NCBI GenBank assembly: GCA_902566775.1
Contig: CACFKF010000004.1
Coordinates: 1-64,000 of the forward strand
Length of the DNA: 64,000 bases
Reading direction: 5' to 3'
From: an uncultured Pelagibacteraceae bacterium
GTDB lineage: Bacteria > Pseudomonadota > Alphaproteobacteria > Pelagibacterales > Pelagibacteraceae
Each line of letters starts with the position of its first letter. Within the stretch, counting starts at the first letter, position 1. A program made the translations under genes and the position numbers. This document shows positions 22,489 to 34,432 of this stretch, piece by piece. The notes beneath the pieces are model-generated. The model ran no database searches. It saw only the letters and a list, made by a program, of their open reading frames with translations, and was not told the DNA's origin.

Positions 22489-23472
22489 ATGGGTAAAAAA
22501 ATATTAATTTACAATTCGGGCGGTGGCCTTGGTGATGCCATACAATTATTTCCACTTATTTTAACTTTGCAAAATCACTTTGCGACTTCTGAATTTTATT
22601 ATCAAGACTCACTTGGTGCTAAATATTTTTCAAATGAATTAAAAGACTATAATATTAAAATAAAAAATTTAAATTTAAATTTAAAACATTTTGGATTTAG
22701 ATGGTGGCATTTTTTTAAAGCCAAAAGTGAATTTTTGAAACTTAAATTAGATATCGATAAGTTTGATTTAATTATAGATATTCAATCAAAAATTAGAAAC
22801 ACTTTAATCTTAAAAAAATTACCAAATAATCATTTTTATTCATCCACATTTAATTATTTCTTTTGTTCAATTAAAAAGAAATATTCTGATTATGAAAATG
22901 TAAATCAAAGAACTATTTCAAATCTAGAAAAATTTTATGGAACGACGATAAATAGAATTAATTATAATTTAGAACTGCTTAATGATAAGTTTATAAAAGA
23001 ATCAATTAAACTATTACCTGGTAAAAACTATATTGGACTTTCGATCACACATGGAAATCCATATAGAAAAAAACACTGGCCAATAAATAAATTTGTTGAA
23101 TTAGCGGTAAAATTAGAAAAAAAAGGAAAAAAACCAATTTTTTTTGTAGAAAAATCAAATAATGAGATCATTAATAAAATTAAATCAATAATACCAAATG
23201 CTTTTTTTCCTGAACATGCATCGGAATTAGCTTCACCTGCCCTAGTTACGGCATTGGCTTCTAGACTTGAAAAGGCAATATCGATAGATAATGGAGTAAT
23301 GCATATGATAAGTCTTGCTCAAATACCTATGCTAGTTCTCTTCGGACCAACAAAACCTGAAAAATTTGCCCCTAATCAAAAAAACATAAATATTATTGAT
23401 AGTAAAAAATTATACAATACCAAAGATATTTCAAAAATTACCGTCGAGGATATTCTAAAGCATGTTTTTTAA
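22489..23472 (+). CDS. Glycosyltransferase family 9 (heptosyltransferase-like)
   Basis: SGGGLGDAIQLFPLI N-terminus; SIDNGVMHMISLAQIPMLVLFGPTKPEKFAP C-terminal motif. Confidence 0.82.
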   Translation: MGKKILIYNSGGGLGDAIQLFPLILTLQNHFATSEFYYQDSLGAKYFSNELKDYNIKIKNLNLNLKHFGFRWWHFFKAKSEFLKLKLDIDKFDLIIDIQSKIRNTLILKKLPNNHFYSSTFNYFFCSIKKKYSDYENVNQRTISNLEKFYGTTINRINYNLELLNDKFIKESIKLLPGKNYIGLSITHGNPYRKKHWPINKFVELAVKLEKKGKKPIFFVEKSNNEIINKIKSIIPNAFFPEHASELASPALVTALASRLEKAISIDNGVMHMISLAQIPMLVLFGPTKPEKFAPNQKNINIIDSKKLYNTKDISKITVEDILKHVF

Positions 23473-23474
23473 AG

Positions 23475-23927
23475 TTACCAGTGAACACTATAACTTAAAT
23501 TATAATTTGATATTCTTTTTTTTAAATGATTAATATCTAAATTACAATCCTTATAACCTTCTATGATTGTATGTAAATATGATGAAGAAGGTTTTCTTTT
23601 TGTATAAATTTTTTGGATATAAACTAAAACTTTTTTTCCTTTTAAAGTAAAATACTCTTTATAATAATACGGAGGATTATAATTAGTAGCTTCATACTCA
23701 TCTAAGACTTTTTCATGTTCTTTTGTAAGGCTCCAAATTGCACCTGGTACATTAAAATTTTTATTTTTTTCTATATTAGCGTGACCATATTTATTATTCG
23801 GATTGCGATGACTAAATACTAATTTATAGCCTTTTAAAATATATGATTGAACATATTTGGAACCTGGGCATCTTTCATTTTTCATTTGATACCAGTTCAG
23901 ATTACTACCATAAGCAAAATATAACAT
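23475..23927 (-). CDS. Gamma-glutamylcyclotransferase-like (AIG2-fold) protein
   Basis: LYFAYGSNLNWYQMKNERCPGS motif and GAIWSL. Confidence 0.8.
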   Translation of the reverse strand: MLYFAYGSNLNWYQMKNERCPGSKYVQSYILKGYKLVFSHRNPNNKYGHANIEKNKNFNVPGAIWSLTKEHEKVLDEYEATNYNPPYYYKEYFTLKGKKVLVYIQKIYTKRKPSSSYLHTIIEGYKDCNLDINHLKKRISNYNLSYSVHW

Positions 23928-24679
23928 TAATCTATTTCAATTATTTCAATATTTTTTTCTTTTATAAATTCTAAAATTTGTGAATTACAATTGTCTATTT
24001 TAACTTTATCTACACATCGCAAAACTATAGACACACCTAATTTACCTTGTCTAAAAAAAGGATAACTTCCAATTTCAACATCTTTATTGTTATTTTGAAC
24101 ATTGGTTAAAGGTTTTGCTATTTCACTTTCATAAGTTTTTAAATTTATAGTTCTGCTTAAAATAGGATCACCACCGACTAATACATTATTTAATCCACCT
24201 AGCATTGATTTTAAAATTGATGGTACGCCAGGAAGACAAAATACATTTTCTACATAAAATCCTGGGGCACCACTTGAAGGATTTAAAATAAGTTTGGCTA
24301 TGGTAGGCATTTTTGCCATTTTCTGCCTTCCTTCATTAAATTCTCCAGGTTCATAGTATTTTTCTAATATTGAAAAAGCTTCATCGTGAAAATCATATTT
24401 TGAGTTAAATACTTTAGATATTGATTCAGCTGTTATATCATCGTGAGTTGGGCCTATACCTCCTGTAGTAAACACATAATCAAATTTGGTTCTCAGTGAA
24501 TTGACTGTATCTATAATTTTCCTTTCAATATCAGGTATTACTCTAACTTCTTGGACACTAATACCAATAGAATTCAACCATATTGAAAGTGTACTGGTAT
24601 TTAAATCCTTTGTTCTTCCTGAAAGAACTTCATTACCAATAATGATTATTGATGCAATTATTTCTTTTTTATTTGTCAT
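23927..24679 (-). CDS. CinA-N-terminal/molybdopterin-binding-domain protein
   Basis: IIGNEVLSGRTKDLNTSTLS, TTGGIGPTHDDITAES motifs; lacks the CinA amidase domain. Confidence 0.85.
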   Translation of the reverse strand: MTNKKEIIASIIIIGNEVLSGRTKDLNTSTLSIWLNSIGISVQEVRVIPDIERKIIDTVNSLRTKFDYVFTTGGIGPTHDDITAESISKVFNSKYDFHDEAFSILEKYYEPGEFNEGRQKMAKMPTIAKLILNPSSGAPGFYVENVFCLPGVPSILKSMLGGLNNVLVGGDPILSRTINLKTYESEIAKPLTNVQNNNKDVEIGSYPFFRQGKLGVSIVLRCVDKVKIDNCNSQILEFIKEKNIEIIEID

Positions 24680-24701
24680 TTACAAATATAAATAAATTAT
24701 T

Positions 24702-25388
24702 ATGAAATTTACCAGTACTTTAATTAAAGGCAAACTTATCAAACGATATAAGAGGTTTTTTGTTGATATCAAAGCAAATAATCAAATAATAACTGCACAT
24801 TGTCCAAATACCGGGTCAATGTTGGGATTATTGGATGAAGGTAATGAAGTTTGGGTTACAAAAAATGACGATCCAAATAGGAAATTGCAATACACTTTGG
24901 AAATTATTAAGGTTAAAAAAAAATTAATTGGAGTAAATACTCATAGAGCTAACAGAATTGTAGAACATGGCTTAAAAAATAAACTAATTAATGAATTTAA
25001 AAAGGAAAAATTAATTAAATCAGAATTTAAATTTTCAAAAGATACAAGATTTGACTTTTTGTGTGATAATAAAATTATAGAAGTAAAAAATGTTACATTA
25101 ACACGTAAAAATAAAATAGCTGAATTTCCTGATGCTATAACTTCAAGAGGCACAAAACACTTGATAAAATTAGTTGATTCAATGACGAAAAAATATGATC
25201 CTTATGTCTTATTTTTAACTCAAATTCAGGATATAGATTATTTCAAGATAGCTAAAGATATAGATTACAACTACTACAAAAATTATCTTCTTGCAAAAAA
25301 AGCTGGTGTTAATTTTTTAGCGTATAGATGTGAACTAAGTTCTAAAGAAATTAAAATTGAAAAAAAAATAAAAATTATTAATGAATAA
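24702..25388 (+). CDS. sfsA: Sugar fermentation stimulation protein SfsA family
   Basis: KRYKRFFVDI, AHCPNTGSMLGLL, FPDAITSRGTKHL motifs. Confidence 0.92.
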   Translation: MKFTSTLIKGKLIKRYKRFFVDIKANNQIITAHCPNTGSMLGLLDEGNEVWVTKNDDPNRKLQYTLEIIKVKKKLIGVNTHRANRIVEHGLKNKLINEFKKEKLIKSEFKFSKDTRFDFLCDNKIIEVKNVTLTRKNKIAEFPDAITSRGTKHLIKLVDSMTKKYDPYVLFLTQIQDIDYFKIAKDIDYNYYKNYLLAKKAGVNFLAYRCELSSKEIKIEKKIKIINE

Positions 25389-26154
25389 AAATTATTCAGA
25401 AAAATTTGAAAAAATGAGTGTTGCTGGTAAGTTGGCTGCACAAACCTTAGACATGATCACAGAATATGTTAAACCAGGTGTATCAACTAATAAAATTGAT
25501 CAACTTTGCTATGAATTTATAAGAGATAACAAAGCTTACTCTGCACCGCTATATTATAGAGGATTTAAAAAATCTCTATGCACCTCATTGAATCATGTTG
25601 TGTGTCATGGAATACCTTCTGATCGAGCTTTAGATGAAGGAGATATAATTAATATAGATGTAACTACAATTGTTGATAATTATTATGGTGATACTAGTAG
25701 AATGTTCTGCGTGGGAAAAACTTCAATTAAAGCAAATAATCTAATTAATGCTACTTATGAAGCTATGATGAAAGCAATAAATATTTTAAAACCAGGCATT
25801 AAGTTAGGAGATATTGGCAACGAAATACAATCATATGCAGAAGATAAAGGTTTTTCAGTCGTAAGAGATTTTTGTGGGCATGGAATTAGCAATGTGTTTC
25901 ATGAATATCCAAACGTTCTTCATTATGGAAAAAAAGATACAGGTATTGAATTAGAATCTGGTATGACTTTTACTATAGAACCAATGATAAATGCTGGAAA
26001 ATATGATGTAAAAATATTAGATGATGGATGGACAGCAGTTACAAAAGATAAATCTTTATCTGCACAATTTGAACATACAGTAGGAATTACAGAAAATGGT
26101 TATGAAATTTTTACAAAGTCTGATAAAAACTACTCAAGGCCCCCTTACAAATAA
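25381..26154 (+). CDS. map: Methionine aminopeptidase type I
   Basis: 257 aa; VVCHGIPSDRALDEGDIINIDVT, FCGHGISNVFHEYPNVLHY. Confidence 0.96.
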   Translation: MNKNYSEKFEKMSVAGKLAAQTLDMITEYVKPGVSTNKIDQLCYEFIRDNKAYSAPLYYRGFKKSLCTSLNHVVCHGIPSDRALDEGDIINIDVTTIVDNYYGDTSRMFCVGKTSIKANNLINATYEAMMKAINILKPGIKLGDIGNEIQSYAEDKGFSVVRDFCGHGISNVFHEYPNVLHYGKKDTGIELESGMTFTIEPMINAGKYDVKILDDGWTAVTKDKSLSAQFEHTVGITENGYEIFTKSDKNYSRPPYK

Positions 26155-27446
26155 TGATATCAAGATATTCTAGAAAAGAACTTACAGATATTTGGTCAGA
26201 AGAAAATAAATATAAAATTTGGCTTAAGGTTGAAATAGCAGCCGCTCAAGCAATGGAAAAATTAGGTCACATCCCCAAAGGTGTGGCTGCAACTGTAAAG
26301 AAAAAAGGTAGAATTGATGTTAAAAGAATTCACTCTATAGAATCCAAAGTAAAACATGATGTTATTGCTTTTTTAACTTCAATTACTGAAAAAACAGGAA
26401 TTAAATCAAGATATCTTCATCAAGGTATGACTTCTTCGGATGTCTTGGATACTAGTTTTAATATACAGTTAGTTCAATCAGGAAAAATACTTTTAAAAGA
26501 TATTAATCAAATACTAAATGTTTTAAGAAAAAAAGCAAAAAAATATAAATTGACCCCGTGCATTGGAAGAAGCCATGGCATTCATGCTGAACCTTTAACA
26601 TTTGGATTAAAGTTAGCCTCTTTTTATGAAGAGTTTAAAAGAAATAAAAAAAGATTAGAGATTGCTATTGATGAAGTTTCAACTTGTGCAATTTCTGGTG
26701 CTGTGGGAACATTTGCAAATATTAATCCAAATGTTGAAAAGTATGTGGCAAAAAAACTTGGTCTTAAAATTGAACCTATTTCTACGCAAGTAATTCCAAG
26801 AGATAGGCATGCTTTTTATTTTTCGGTATTAGGAATTATAGCAGGCTCTGTAGAAAGAGTTGCAACAGAAATAAGGCACCTGCAAAGAACAGAAGTTTAT
26901 GAATTACAAGAATATTTTTCTAAAAAACAAAAAGGATCTTCTGCAATGCCTCACAAAAAAAATCCAATATTGAGTGAAAATTTAACTGGACTATCTAGAA
27001 TGGTTAGAAGTTATGTAGTACCCGCATTAGAAAATATTGCTCTATGGCATGAAAGAGACATTTCTCATTCAAGTGTAGAAAGAAATATTGGTCCAGATGC
27101 AAATATAACATTAGATTTTGCCCTTATTAGATTAGCTAACATTTTAGAAAACATGATTATTTATCCAAAAAAAATGACTGCAAATATTAATATAACAAAA
27201 GGTATAATTTTTTCACAAGAATTGATGTTGGAACTTACTAAATCGGGAATAAGTAGGGAAAAAGCATATAAAATAGTTCAGACGCATGCAAAAAAATGCT
27301 TATCACAAAATTTAAATCTATTTGAAGTTGTAAAAAAAAATAAGATAATAACTGATAAAATTCCTTTGAATAAACTTAAAAAAATATTTAATTACTCTTC
27401 ACACTTTAAAAATGTTAATTTGATTTTTAACAGAGTGTTTAGATAA
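26154..27446 (+). CDS. purB: Adenylosuccinate lyase
   Basis: 430 aa; [25 protein letters not shown] signature. Confidence 0.96.
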   Translation: MISRYSRKELTDIWSEENKYKIWLKVEIAAAQAMEKLGHIPKGVAATVKKKGRIDVKRIHSIESKVKHDVIAFLTSITEKTGIKSRYLHQGMTSSDVLDTSFNIQLVQSGKILLKDINQILNVLRKKAKKYKLTPCIGRSHGIHAEPLTFGLKLASFYEEFKRNKKRLEIAIDEVSTCAISGAVGTFANINPNVEKYVAKKLGLKIEPISTQVIPRDRHAFYFSVLGIIAGSVERVATEIRHLQRTEVYELQEYFSKKQKGSSAMPHKKNPILSENLTGLSRMVRSYVVPALENIALWHERDISHSSVERNIGPDANITLDFALIRLANILENMIIYPKKMTANINITKGIIFSQELMLELTKSGISREKAYKIVQTHAKKCLSQNLNLFEVVKKNKIITDKIPLNKLKKIFNYSSHFKNVNLIFNRVFR

Positions 27447-28228
27447 TGAAAAAAGGGAAAAAATTATACGAAGGCAAAGCTAAAATCTTATATGCTGCTC
27501 CTGAAAAAGGAACGGCAATACAACATTTTAAAGATAATGCTACCGCTTTTAACAATCAAAAAAAAACAATAATTGAAGGAAAAGGTATTTTAAACAATAG
27601 AATATCTGAACATATTTTATCTAATCTCAATCAGATAGGAATTGAAACTCATTTAATCAAAAGAATTAATATGAGAGAACAACTAATCAAGATAGTTGAG
27701 ATCATTCCTGTTGAATTTATTGTGAGAAATATTGCAACTGGCTCTTTAACAAAAAGATTAGGAATAGAAGATGGAACTGTATTAGATAAACCTTTGATCG
27801 AATTTTGTTATAAAAATGATGAATTAAATGATCCGCTAATTGCAAAAGAACATATTACTGCCTTTAAATGGGCTGAAGAAAATGAAATAAATTGGATAAA
27901 GGATCAGTGTTTAAGAATTAATGATTTTATGCAAGGCATGTTTAAAGGTATCGGTATAAAATTAGTAGATTTTAAATTAGAGTTTGGAAGATTAAACCAA
28001 GGTGAGGTAAGAAGGATAATCTTAGCGGATGAAATAAGTCCTGATACTTGTAGATTGTGGGATGCATCAAGTGAAAAAAAATTAGATAAAGATAGATTTA
28101 GAAAAGATTTGGGAAATTTATTAGAAGCTTATCAAGAAGTTGCTAGAAGATTAAACATTCTTCATGAAGAAACAAACATAAAGCCTGTTGAATTTGGTAA
28201 GTTAAGATCTATAAAAAATAGAAAGTAA
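27446..28228 (+). CDS. purC: Phosphoribosylaminoimidazole-succinocarboxamide synthase
   Basis: [39 protein letters not shown]. Confidence 0.96.
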   Translation: MKKGKKLYEGKAKILYAAPEKGTAIQHFKDNATAFNNQKKTIIEGKGILNNRISEHILSNLNQIGIETHLIKRINMREQLIKIVEIIPVEFIVRNIATGSLTKRLGIEDGTVLDKPLIEFCYKNDELNDPLIAKEHITAFKWAEENEINWIKDQCLRINDFMQGMFKGIGIKLVDFKLEFGRLNQGEVRRIILADEISPDTCRLWDASSEKKLDKDRFRKDLGNLLEAYQEVARRLNILHEETNIKPVEFGKLRSIKNRK

Positions 28229-28232
28229 TAAA

Positions 28233-28475
28233 TTGAAAATCTCAATCACTGTCACTTTAAAAAAAGATGTTTTGGATCCTCAAGGAAATACCATTAAAAA
28301 AGCATTAGAAAATATGAATTTCAAAAATATTAACGACATAAGACAAGGAAAATATTTTGAAATTGATATTGATGAAAAAAATGAAAAAAAAGCTAGAGAA
28401 AAAGCTGAAGAAATGTGTAAAAAACTTTTAGCAAACCTCGTTATAGAAGATTATAAAATTATTGGACAACAATAA
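28233..28475 (+). CDS. purS: Phosphoribosylformylglycinamidine synthase subunit PurS
   Basis: 80 aa, TTG start, VTLKKDVLDPQGNTIKKALENM; between purC and purQ. Confidence 0.93.
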   Translation: MKISITVTLKKDVLDPQGNTIKKALENMNFKNINDIRQGKYFEIDIDEKNEKKAREKAEEMCKKLLANLVIEDYKIIGQQ

Positions 28476-28481
28476 TTAATA

Positions 28482-29165
28482 ATGAATTCGTCAGTTGTTA
28501 TATTTCCTGGGTCTAATTGTGATAGAGATATGGCTGTAGCTTTGAAAAAATTTGGTTTTAAAAATAACATGGTTTGGCACGATGATATTGATTTACCAAA
28601 AAGTGATTTGGTTGTTCTTCCTGGTGGTTTCTCTTATGGAGATCACCTGAGATCTGGCAGTATTGCTTCTAAATCAAAAATTATTCAATCGGTAATTAAA
28701 TTTGCTAAATCTGGTGGTTTATTGTTGGGTATATGTAATGGATTTCAAATTTTAACTGAAACAGAATTGTTGCCTGGTGTTCTGTTAAGAAACAAATTTT
28801 CTGAATTTATCTGTAAAAATGTATTTGTAAAAATTAATAATACTGAAAATAATTATTTCAAAAAAATAAAAAAAAATGTTTTAGAGTTACACATAGCGCA
28901 TAATGAAGGAAACTACTTTTGCTCTAACATTCAAATGAAAGAAATAGTAGATAATAATCAAATTGCCTTATCTTATTGTGATAAAAATGGAGAAATAAAC
29001 GAAAAATCTAATCCAAATGGATCAAGTAAAAATATAGCTGCCATTTTAAATAAAGAAAAAAATATATTAGGTATGATGCCTCATCCTGAAAGAATGATAG
29101 ACAAATATCTGTCTGGAGATGATGGTGTGATTTTTTTTGAAAATTTATTAAATAACTTAAAGTAA
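28482..29165 (+). CDS. purQ: Phosphoribosylformylglycinamidine synthase subunit PurQ
   Basis: [36 protein letters not shown]. Confidence 0.96.
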   Translation: MNSSVVIFPGSNCDRDMAVALKKFGFKNNMVWHDDIDLPKSDLVVLPGGFSYGDHLRSGSIASKSKIIQSVIKFAKSGGLLLGICNGFQILTETELLPGVLLRNKFSEFICKNVFVKINNTENNYFKKIKKNVLELHIAHNEGNYFCSNIQMKEIVDNNQIALSYCDKNGEINEKSNPNGSSKNIAAILNKEKNILGMMPHPERMIDKYLSGDDGVIFFENLLNNLK

Positions 29166-29167
29166 TT

Positions 29168-31357
29168 ATGGTTAATGAAAAAATTGCAGTAGATCATGGA
29201 TTAAAAAAAACAGAGTTTAAAGAAATATGTAAACTCTTAAAAAGAGTTCCTAATATTACAGAACTTGGTTTATTTTCTGCTATGTGGAATGAGCATTGTT
29301 CATACAAATCTTCTAAAATTCATCTAAAAAAACTTCCAACAAGTGGAAAAAAAGTAATCCAAGGTCCAGGAGAAAATGCTGGTGTGATTGACATAGAGGA
29401 TGATGATGCCATAGTTTTTAAAATTGAAAGTCATAACCACCCTTCTTTTATTGAACCATATCAGGGTGCGGCTACAGGAGTTGGTGGAATAATGAGAGAT
29501 GTTTTTACGATGGGTGCTCGCCCAATAGCAAATTTAAATTCAATACATTTTGGTTCTACTCAACACAAAAAAACAAAAAATTTATTGAGAGGAGTTGTTC
29601 GTGGAATTGGTGGTTATGGAAACTGTATGGGAATACCGACTATCGGAGGTCAAACTTGCTTCGATGAATCTTATAATGGGAACATACTAGTTAATGCAAT
29701 GACAGTTGGATTAGTCAAAAAAAATAAAATATTTTACTCCAAAGCTTCCGGAATAAATAAACCAGTCATTTATGTTGGTTCAAAAACAGGTAGAGATGGC
29801 ATACATGGTGCAAGTATGGCCTCTGCAGTTTTTGACGATCAAATAGAAGAAAAAAAACCAACTGTTCAGGTTGGTGATCCTTTTACTGAAAAACTTTTGT
29901 TAGAAGCTTGTTTGGAGTTAATGGCTGATGATTCAATTATTTCTATCCAAGATATGGGTGCAGCAGGACTTACTTCTTCTAGTGTAGAAATGGCATCTAA
30001 AGGAAAACTTGGTATAGAATTATACCTAGACAAAGTTCCCTGCAGAGAATCTAACATGACGCCTTATGAAATTATGCTTTCTGAAAGCCAAGAAAGAATG
30101 CTTATAATTTTAGAAAATGGAAAAGAAGACAAAGCTAAAAAAATTTTTGATAAGTGGCATTTAGACTTTGCTATAATTGGTAAAACTACAAAATCAAATA
30201 AAATAGAAATATTTTTTAATAAAAATAAAGTTGCTGATGTTCCAATAGAATTTTTATCTGATAAAGCTCCAGAATATGACAGAAAATGGAAAAAAACAAA
30301 ATTGCCAATTAAAAATAAGCTTAACAAAAATATTTACAAAAATCTAAAAATTGAAGATGTCCTAATAAAAATTTTGGCCAGCCCAAACATTTGTAGTAAA
30401 GAATGGATTTGGCAACAATACGATCACACTGTAATGGGTGATACTATACAAAAACCTGGCGGAGACGCTGGTGTTGTTAGGATACATGGAACAAACAAGG
30501 CAATAGCAACCACTGTGGATTCTTCAGCAGGTTATTGTTTTGCACATCCATTAACCGGTGGAAAACAAGTTGTTTGTGAAAGTTGGAGAAATTTGGTTTC
30601 AGTTGGTGCAAAACCTATAGCTATCACAAATTGTCTAAATTTTGGAAACCCAGAGAAAGAAAATAACATGGGTGAATTCGTTGAATGCCTGGGAGGCATC
30701 AGTGAAGCATGTAAATTTTTAGATTATCCTATTGTTTCAGGGAATGTTTCTTTTTACAACGAAACCAAAGATAAAGGAATAAAACCTACTCCTTCAATTG
30801 GTGGGGTCGGCCTTTTAAAAGATTATAAAAAAATGGTTTCAATAAGCTTAAAAAAAGCTGAAAATATAGTCTTATTAATTGGAAAAACAGAAGGCCATGT
30901 TGATCAAAGTGTTTTTGCAAAGGAAATACTTAATCAAAAAAAAGGTCCTCCACCTGAAATTAACTTATTTAATGAAAAAAATAATGGAGAAACTGTATTA
31001 AAATTAATTAATGAAGGCTATGTTAAATCTGCACATGATGTTTCTGTTGGGGGCGCATTGATTGCTATTACAAAAATGTGTATTACAGGTAATATGGGTA
31101 TAAACATTAACAAACCCAAAAGTTTAGTAAATTTTTTTGAATATTTTTTTGGTGAAGATCAGGGGAGATATTTGATTGAAATAGAAAAAAAAGATATTGA
31201 AAAAGCAAAGTCTATATTAGAAAAAAATTCTGTATATTTTAGTGAATTTGGTATAACTCAAGAAAAAAATATTGTTCTTAAAGATAGTTTAAATGTTACA
31301 ATAGAGAAATTAGATAAAGCAAATAAATTATGGTTAACGAAATATATGGATAGTTAA
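29168..31357 (+). CDS. purL: Phosphoribosylformylglycinamidine synthase subunit PurL
   Basis: 729 aa; [38 protein letters not shown]. Confidence 0.97.
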   Translation: MVNEKIAVDHGLKKTEFKEICKLLKRVPNITELGLFSAMWNEHCSYKSSKIHLKKLPTSGKKVIQGPGENAGVIDIEDDDAIVFKIESHNHPSFIEPYQGAATGVGGIMRDVFTMGARPIANLNSIHFGSTQHKKTKNLLRGVVRGIGGYGNCMGIPTIGGQTCFDESYNGNILVNAMTVGLVKKNKIFYSKASGINKPVIYVGSKTGRDGIHGASMASAVFDDQIEEKKPTVQVGDPFTEKLLLEACLELMADDSIISIQDMGAAGLTSSSVEMASKGKLGIELYLDKVPCRESNMTPYEIMLSESQERMLIILENGKEDKAKKIFDKWHLDFAIIGKTTKSNKIEIFFNKNKVADVPIEFLSDKAPEYDRKWKKTKLPIKNKLNKNIYKNLKIEDVLIKILASPNICSKEWIWQQYDHTVMGDTIQKPGGDAGVVRIHGTNKAIATTVDSSAGYCFAHPLTGGKQVVCESWRNLVSVGAKPIAITNCLNFGNPEKENNMGEFVECLGGISEACKFLDYPIVSGNVSFYNETKDKGIKPTPSIGGVGLLKDYKKMVSISLKKAENIVLLIGKTEGHVDQSVFAKEILNQKKGPPPEINLFNEKNNGETVLKLINEGYVKSAHDVSVGGALIAITKMCITGNMGININKPKSLVNFFEYFFGEDQGRYLIEIEKKDIEKAKSILEKNSVYFSEFGITQEKNIVLKDSLNVTIEKLDKANKLWLTKYMDS

Positions 31358-31359
31358 TT

Positions 31360-31605
31360 ATGGCAATGGATTTGAAAGAAATTGAAAGATTAATTAAAGC
31401 ATCTCTTCCCGATTCGGTAATTGAAATACAAGATTTAGCTGGGGATGGTAATCATTATTCTGCTACAGTTATTTCTTCTGCATTTAACGGGAAAACTAAA
31501 ATTGAACAACATAAGATTGTTTATGCATCATTAAAAGGTAAAATGGGAAATGAACTACATGCACTAGCAATTAAAACAAAGGAGAAAGATGGATCAAAAA
31601 ACTAA
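31360..31605 (+). CDS. BolA family protein
   Basis: 81 aa; IERLIKASLPDSVIEIQDLAGDGNHYSATV; followed by a monothiol glutaredoxin. Confidence 0.88.
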   Translation: MAMDLKEIERLIKASLPDSVIEIQDLAGDGNHYSATVISSAFNGKTKIEQHKIVYASLKGKMGNELHALAIKTKEKDGSKN

Positions 31606-31921
31606 AGATTTTATAGATAATGAAATAAATAATAACGATGTATGCTTATTTATGAAAGGAACGCCCGATGCACCACAGTGTGGTTTTTCAATGGCTGTAT
31701 CTAATATATTAAAAATTTTAGAAGTAAAATTTAAAGGAATTAATGTTCTAGAAAATAATGAACTTAGACAAGGAATTAAAGAATACAGTGAGTGGCCAAC
31801 CATACCGCAACTATACATAAAAAAAGAATTTGTTGGTGGGTGTGATATTATAAAAGAAATTTATGAAAATGGCGATTTAAAAAAAATACTAAAAGATAAA
31901 AATCTATCTTATAAAGAATAA
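31589..31921 (+). CDS. grxD: Monothiol glutaredoxin (Grx4 family)
   Basis: CLFMKGTPDAPQCGFSMAV and WPTIPQLYIKKEFVGGCDII. Confidence 0.93.
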   Translation: MDQKTKDFIDNEINNNDVCLFMKGTPDAPQCGFSMAVSNILKILEVKFKGINVLENNELRQGIKEYSEWPTIPQLYIKKEFVGGCDIIKEIYENGDLKKILKDKNLSYKE

Positions 31922-32187
31922 TGAAACAGTTTATATACAAAATGATTGTTGTCGTATTTGCAATAATATTAGTATATGAATTTACAATAGGAAAAAAAAT
32001 CTCTCAGTTCGGCGGAAAGGTAGATGCAATAACATCTAAGGAAGGAAGAAAAGAAACAGTAAATAAATTAAGAGAAGAAATTAAAAAGGCCGTAAAAAAA
32101 GAAAGATATCTTTCTAAAGAAGACGCAAAACTAATTAACGAATTTATTTTAAAAATTCAAAAAGAATTAAAAGAGTCGGAAAATTAA
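31921..32187 (+). CDS. Hypothetical small membrane-anchored protein
   Basis: 88 aa; N-terminal TM segment IYKMIVVVFAIILVYEF then charged helix. Confidence 0.7.
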   Translation: MKQFIYKMIVVVFAIILVYEFTIGKKISQFGGKVDAITSKEGRKETVNKLREEIKKAVKKERYLSKEDAKLINEFILKIQKELKESEN

Positions 32188-33773
32188 TCGCAAAACCACA
32201 AAGTTCCTACACTTATTTTTTTTTTATAGAAACTATAGTTATAAGTCTCATCCCATATTAATTGACAGTCCTTCGGATTAGATCTTTTTACATTTCTAAG
32301 ATTTTTATAAGCAAATAAGGTTTTTTCTTTAGCTGCATCGAGCTGACTATAGGTTCTAAAACAAGTAAAATTTTTTTTTGCCAAAAATTCTTTTGCAAAA
32401 ATATCGCCGTAGACGCACGTATCTTTACTAATAGAATTTTCTTCTGTGTATTGAACAATTTTTTTTGTAAGATTTTTGTTGCTAACTCCCCAATAATCAA
32501 TTTCAAAATTTTTTTGAATATTAGTAAATTTTGCAAAAGAATTAAGCCATGTATATTGATATGGGTACAAAAAAAAGTTTTCTATTAAAAAGAAAAAAAA
32601 TACGATTGATCCCAAACTAATAAATAATTTTTTATTAAAGTAAAAAAAATTAACTAAACCAATTAAAAAAATCATTGGAACTAAAAAAAGTACATGTCTT
32701 AATTCGTCATAAATGGCAACATTTTTAAGAATAAAAATAAATAAAATTAAAAAAAATGACAAAAGCAAAGTTAGATAATACATAGATGCAGGCGTGTTGT
32801 TGAATATTTTTTTTTCAACAAACGGAAAAAGCAATACACCTATGATTACCAAAATAGGCAATTTAAAAAAAAGCCAGATAAAATAATAACTTGCTGGCAA
32901 ACTAGTAGATTTCATACAAGTGCCTAAAGTTAAAGTGCAAAGCTCGTTCCAATATCTACTCATAACATTAATAGAATTGATTGGTTCAGCAAATGGATTG
33001 TGCCAAAAAATCGGATTAAATATATAAATAAAAATAAACAGTGGAATTGTAAAAATTAAAAATAACTTCAAATTTTTTTTAATAAAATCAAATATATGGA
33101 TTTTTTTAATGTTAAATAAAATTATAATACTTATTAAATATTGAAAGCAAATAAGTAGTCCAAGAGTTCTTATTCCAATTAAAAAGGCAGTCAATAATGA
33201 TAATAAAATAATTTTACCATTATTAATTTTTTCTTCGAAAAATAAACTTTCTACAATTGTTAATGAAATATATGTATTAATTATCCAAAATGACAAGAAT
33301 GGAATATCCTTTTCATTAAACTGTGCGTGTCCAAAAAAATATGGATATAACAAATAAAGAGATGAGGAAATGAAAGCAAAGATTAAACTATTAGTTATTT
33401 TGTATGAAATTAAATAAAAAAAAATTCCAGAAATAGTAAAAGTCAAAAAAATTGCTATATGTTTAGCTACCAACCAACCACCATAAATAGTAAGCTCATT
33501 TAACTCAGAAACAAATTTGCTAAATAAAATAGAAAAAGGTTGAGTAATTAAATTAAAAGCGACTCCCTGATACCTGTCTCCATGGTTTAACAATATGTCA
33601 TAAGTTCCAGTTTTAAAAAAACTTATAATTGCCGATTGATGAACTTCCCAATTTAACTGCTGATGATACTCATCACTAGTTATTCCATTTACAATACTAA
33701 GATACGCTCCAATAAAAAAGTAAAATAGTAAAAAAATATAAAATTGATAATTTTTTTTAAATATATTTAACAA
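32184..33773 (-). CDS. Polytopic membrane protein, glycosyltransferase-like (PMT/ArnT-type topology)
   Basis: 529 aa, many hydrophobic segments; early acidic TSDEYHQQ and QFNEKDIPFLSFW motifs resembling GT-C enzymes. Confidence 0.6.
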   Translation of the reverse strand: MLNIFKKNYQFYIFLLFYFFIGAYLSIVNGITSDEYHQQLNWEVHQSAIISFFKTGTYDILLNHGDRYQGVAFNLITQPFSILFSKFVSELNELTIYGGWLVAKHIAIFLTFTISGIFFYLISYKITNSLIFAFISSSLYLLYPYFFGHAQFNEKDIPFLSFWIINTYISLTIVESLFFEEKINNGKIILLSLLTAFLIGIRTLGLLICFQYLISIIILFNIKKIHIFDFIKKNLKLFLIFTIPLFIFIYIFNPIFWHNPFAEPINSINVMSRYWNELCTLTLGTCMKSTSLPASYYFIWLFFKLPILVIIGVLLFPFVEKKIFNNTPASMYYLTLLLSFFLILFIFILKNVAIYDELRHVLFLVPMIFLIGLVNFFYFNKKLFISLGSIVFFFFLIENFFLYPYQYTWLNSFAKFTNIQKNFEIDYWGVSNKNLTKKIVQYTEENSISKDTCVYGDIFAKEFLAKKNFTCFRTYSQLDAAKEKTLFAYKNLRNVKRSNPKDCQLIWDETYNYSFYKKKISVGTLWFCD

Positions 33774-34391
33774 TTATCTAGAATAATATTCTATAACAAG
33801 GTTAGGTTCCATTAGCACTGGATAAGGAACTTCTTCAAATTTTGGAGTTCTGACAAATTTAATTTTTTTATTTTTTTCGTCTACATGTAAGTATTCAGGA
33901 ACTTCTCTTTCTTTATTTGCCAAAGCAATATCAATTAATGCTAATTTTTTTGATTTATCTCGTACCTCTATGGTTTCTTCTTCTTTCAATTGATAACTTG
34001 AAATATTAACTTTCTTTCCATTAACTTTAAAATGGCCATGATTGATTAGTTGTCTGGCACCAAATATTGTTGTTGATAATTTAGCTCTATAAACAACTGC
34101 ATCTAATCTTCTTTCCAACAACCCAATAAGATTTTCAGCAGAATCGCCTTTTTTCATTATTGCTTTCTTATATAAATTTCTGAATTGTCTTTCGTTGATG
34201 TTTCCATAATAAGATTTTAATTTTTGTTTAGCCAAAAGCTGTATTCCATAGTCAGATGGTTTTGATGATTTAGTTTGGCCGTGTTGACCAGGTGGATATG
34301 CTCTAGAGTTGAAAGGGCTTTTTGGTCTTCCCCATAAATTTACTTTTAGTCTTCTATCAACTTTATGTTTAGAGTTTAATCTTTTTGTCAT
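33774..34391 (-). CDS. rpsD: 30S ribosomal protein S4
   Basis: 205 aa; [48 protein letters not shown]. Confidence 0.98.
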   Translation of the reverse strand: MTKRLNSKHKVDRRLKVNLWGRPKSPFNSRAYPPGQHGQTKSSKPSDYGIQLLAKQKLKSYYGNINERQFRNLYKKAIMKKGDSAENLIGLLERRLDAVVYRAKLSTTIFGARQLINHGHFKVNGKKVNISSYQLKEEETIEVRDKSKKLALIDIALANKEREVPEYLHVDEKNKKIKFVRTPKFEEVPYPVLMEPNLVIEYYSR

Positions 34392-34432
34392 TTGGTAGAA
34401 GGTTTTATAAACATCTTAATAATTATGTCAAT

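Noticed and set aside
32288-32536. Minus-strand ORF 32288..32536 (Lys/Leu-rich)
   Set aside because: Out-of-frame ORF on the same strand inside the membrane glycosyltransferase-like gene.
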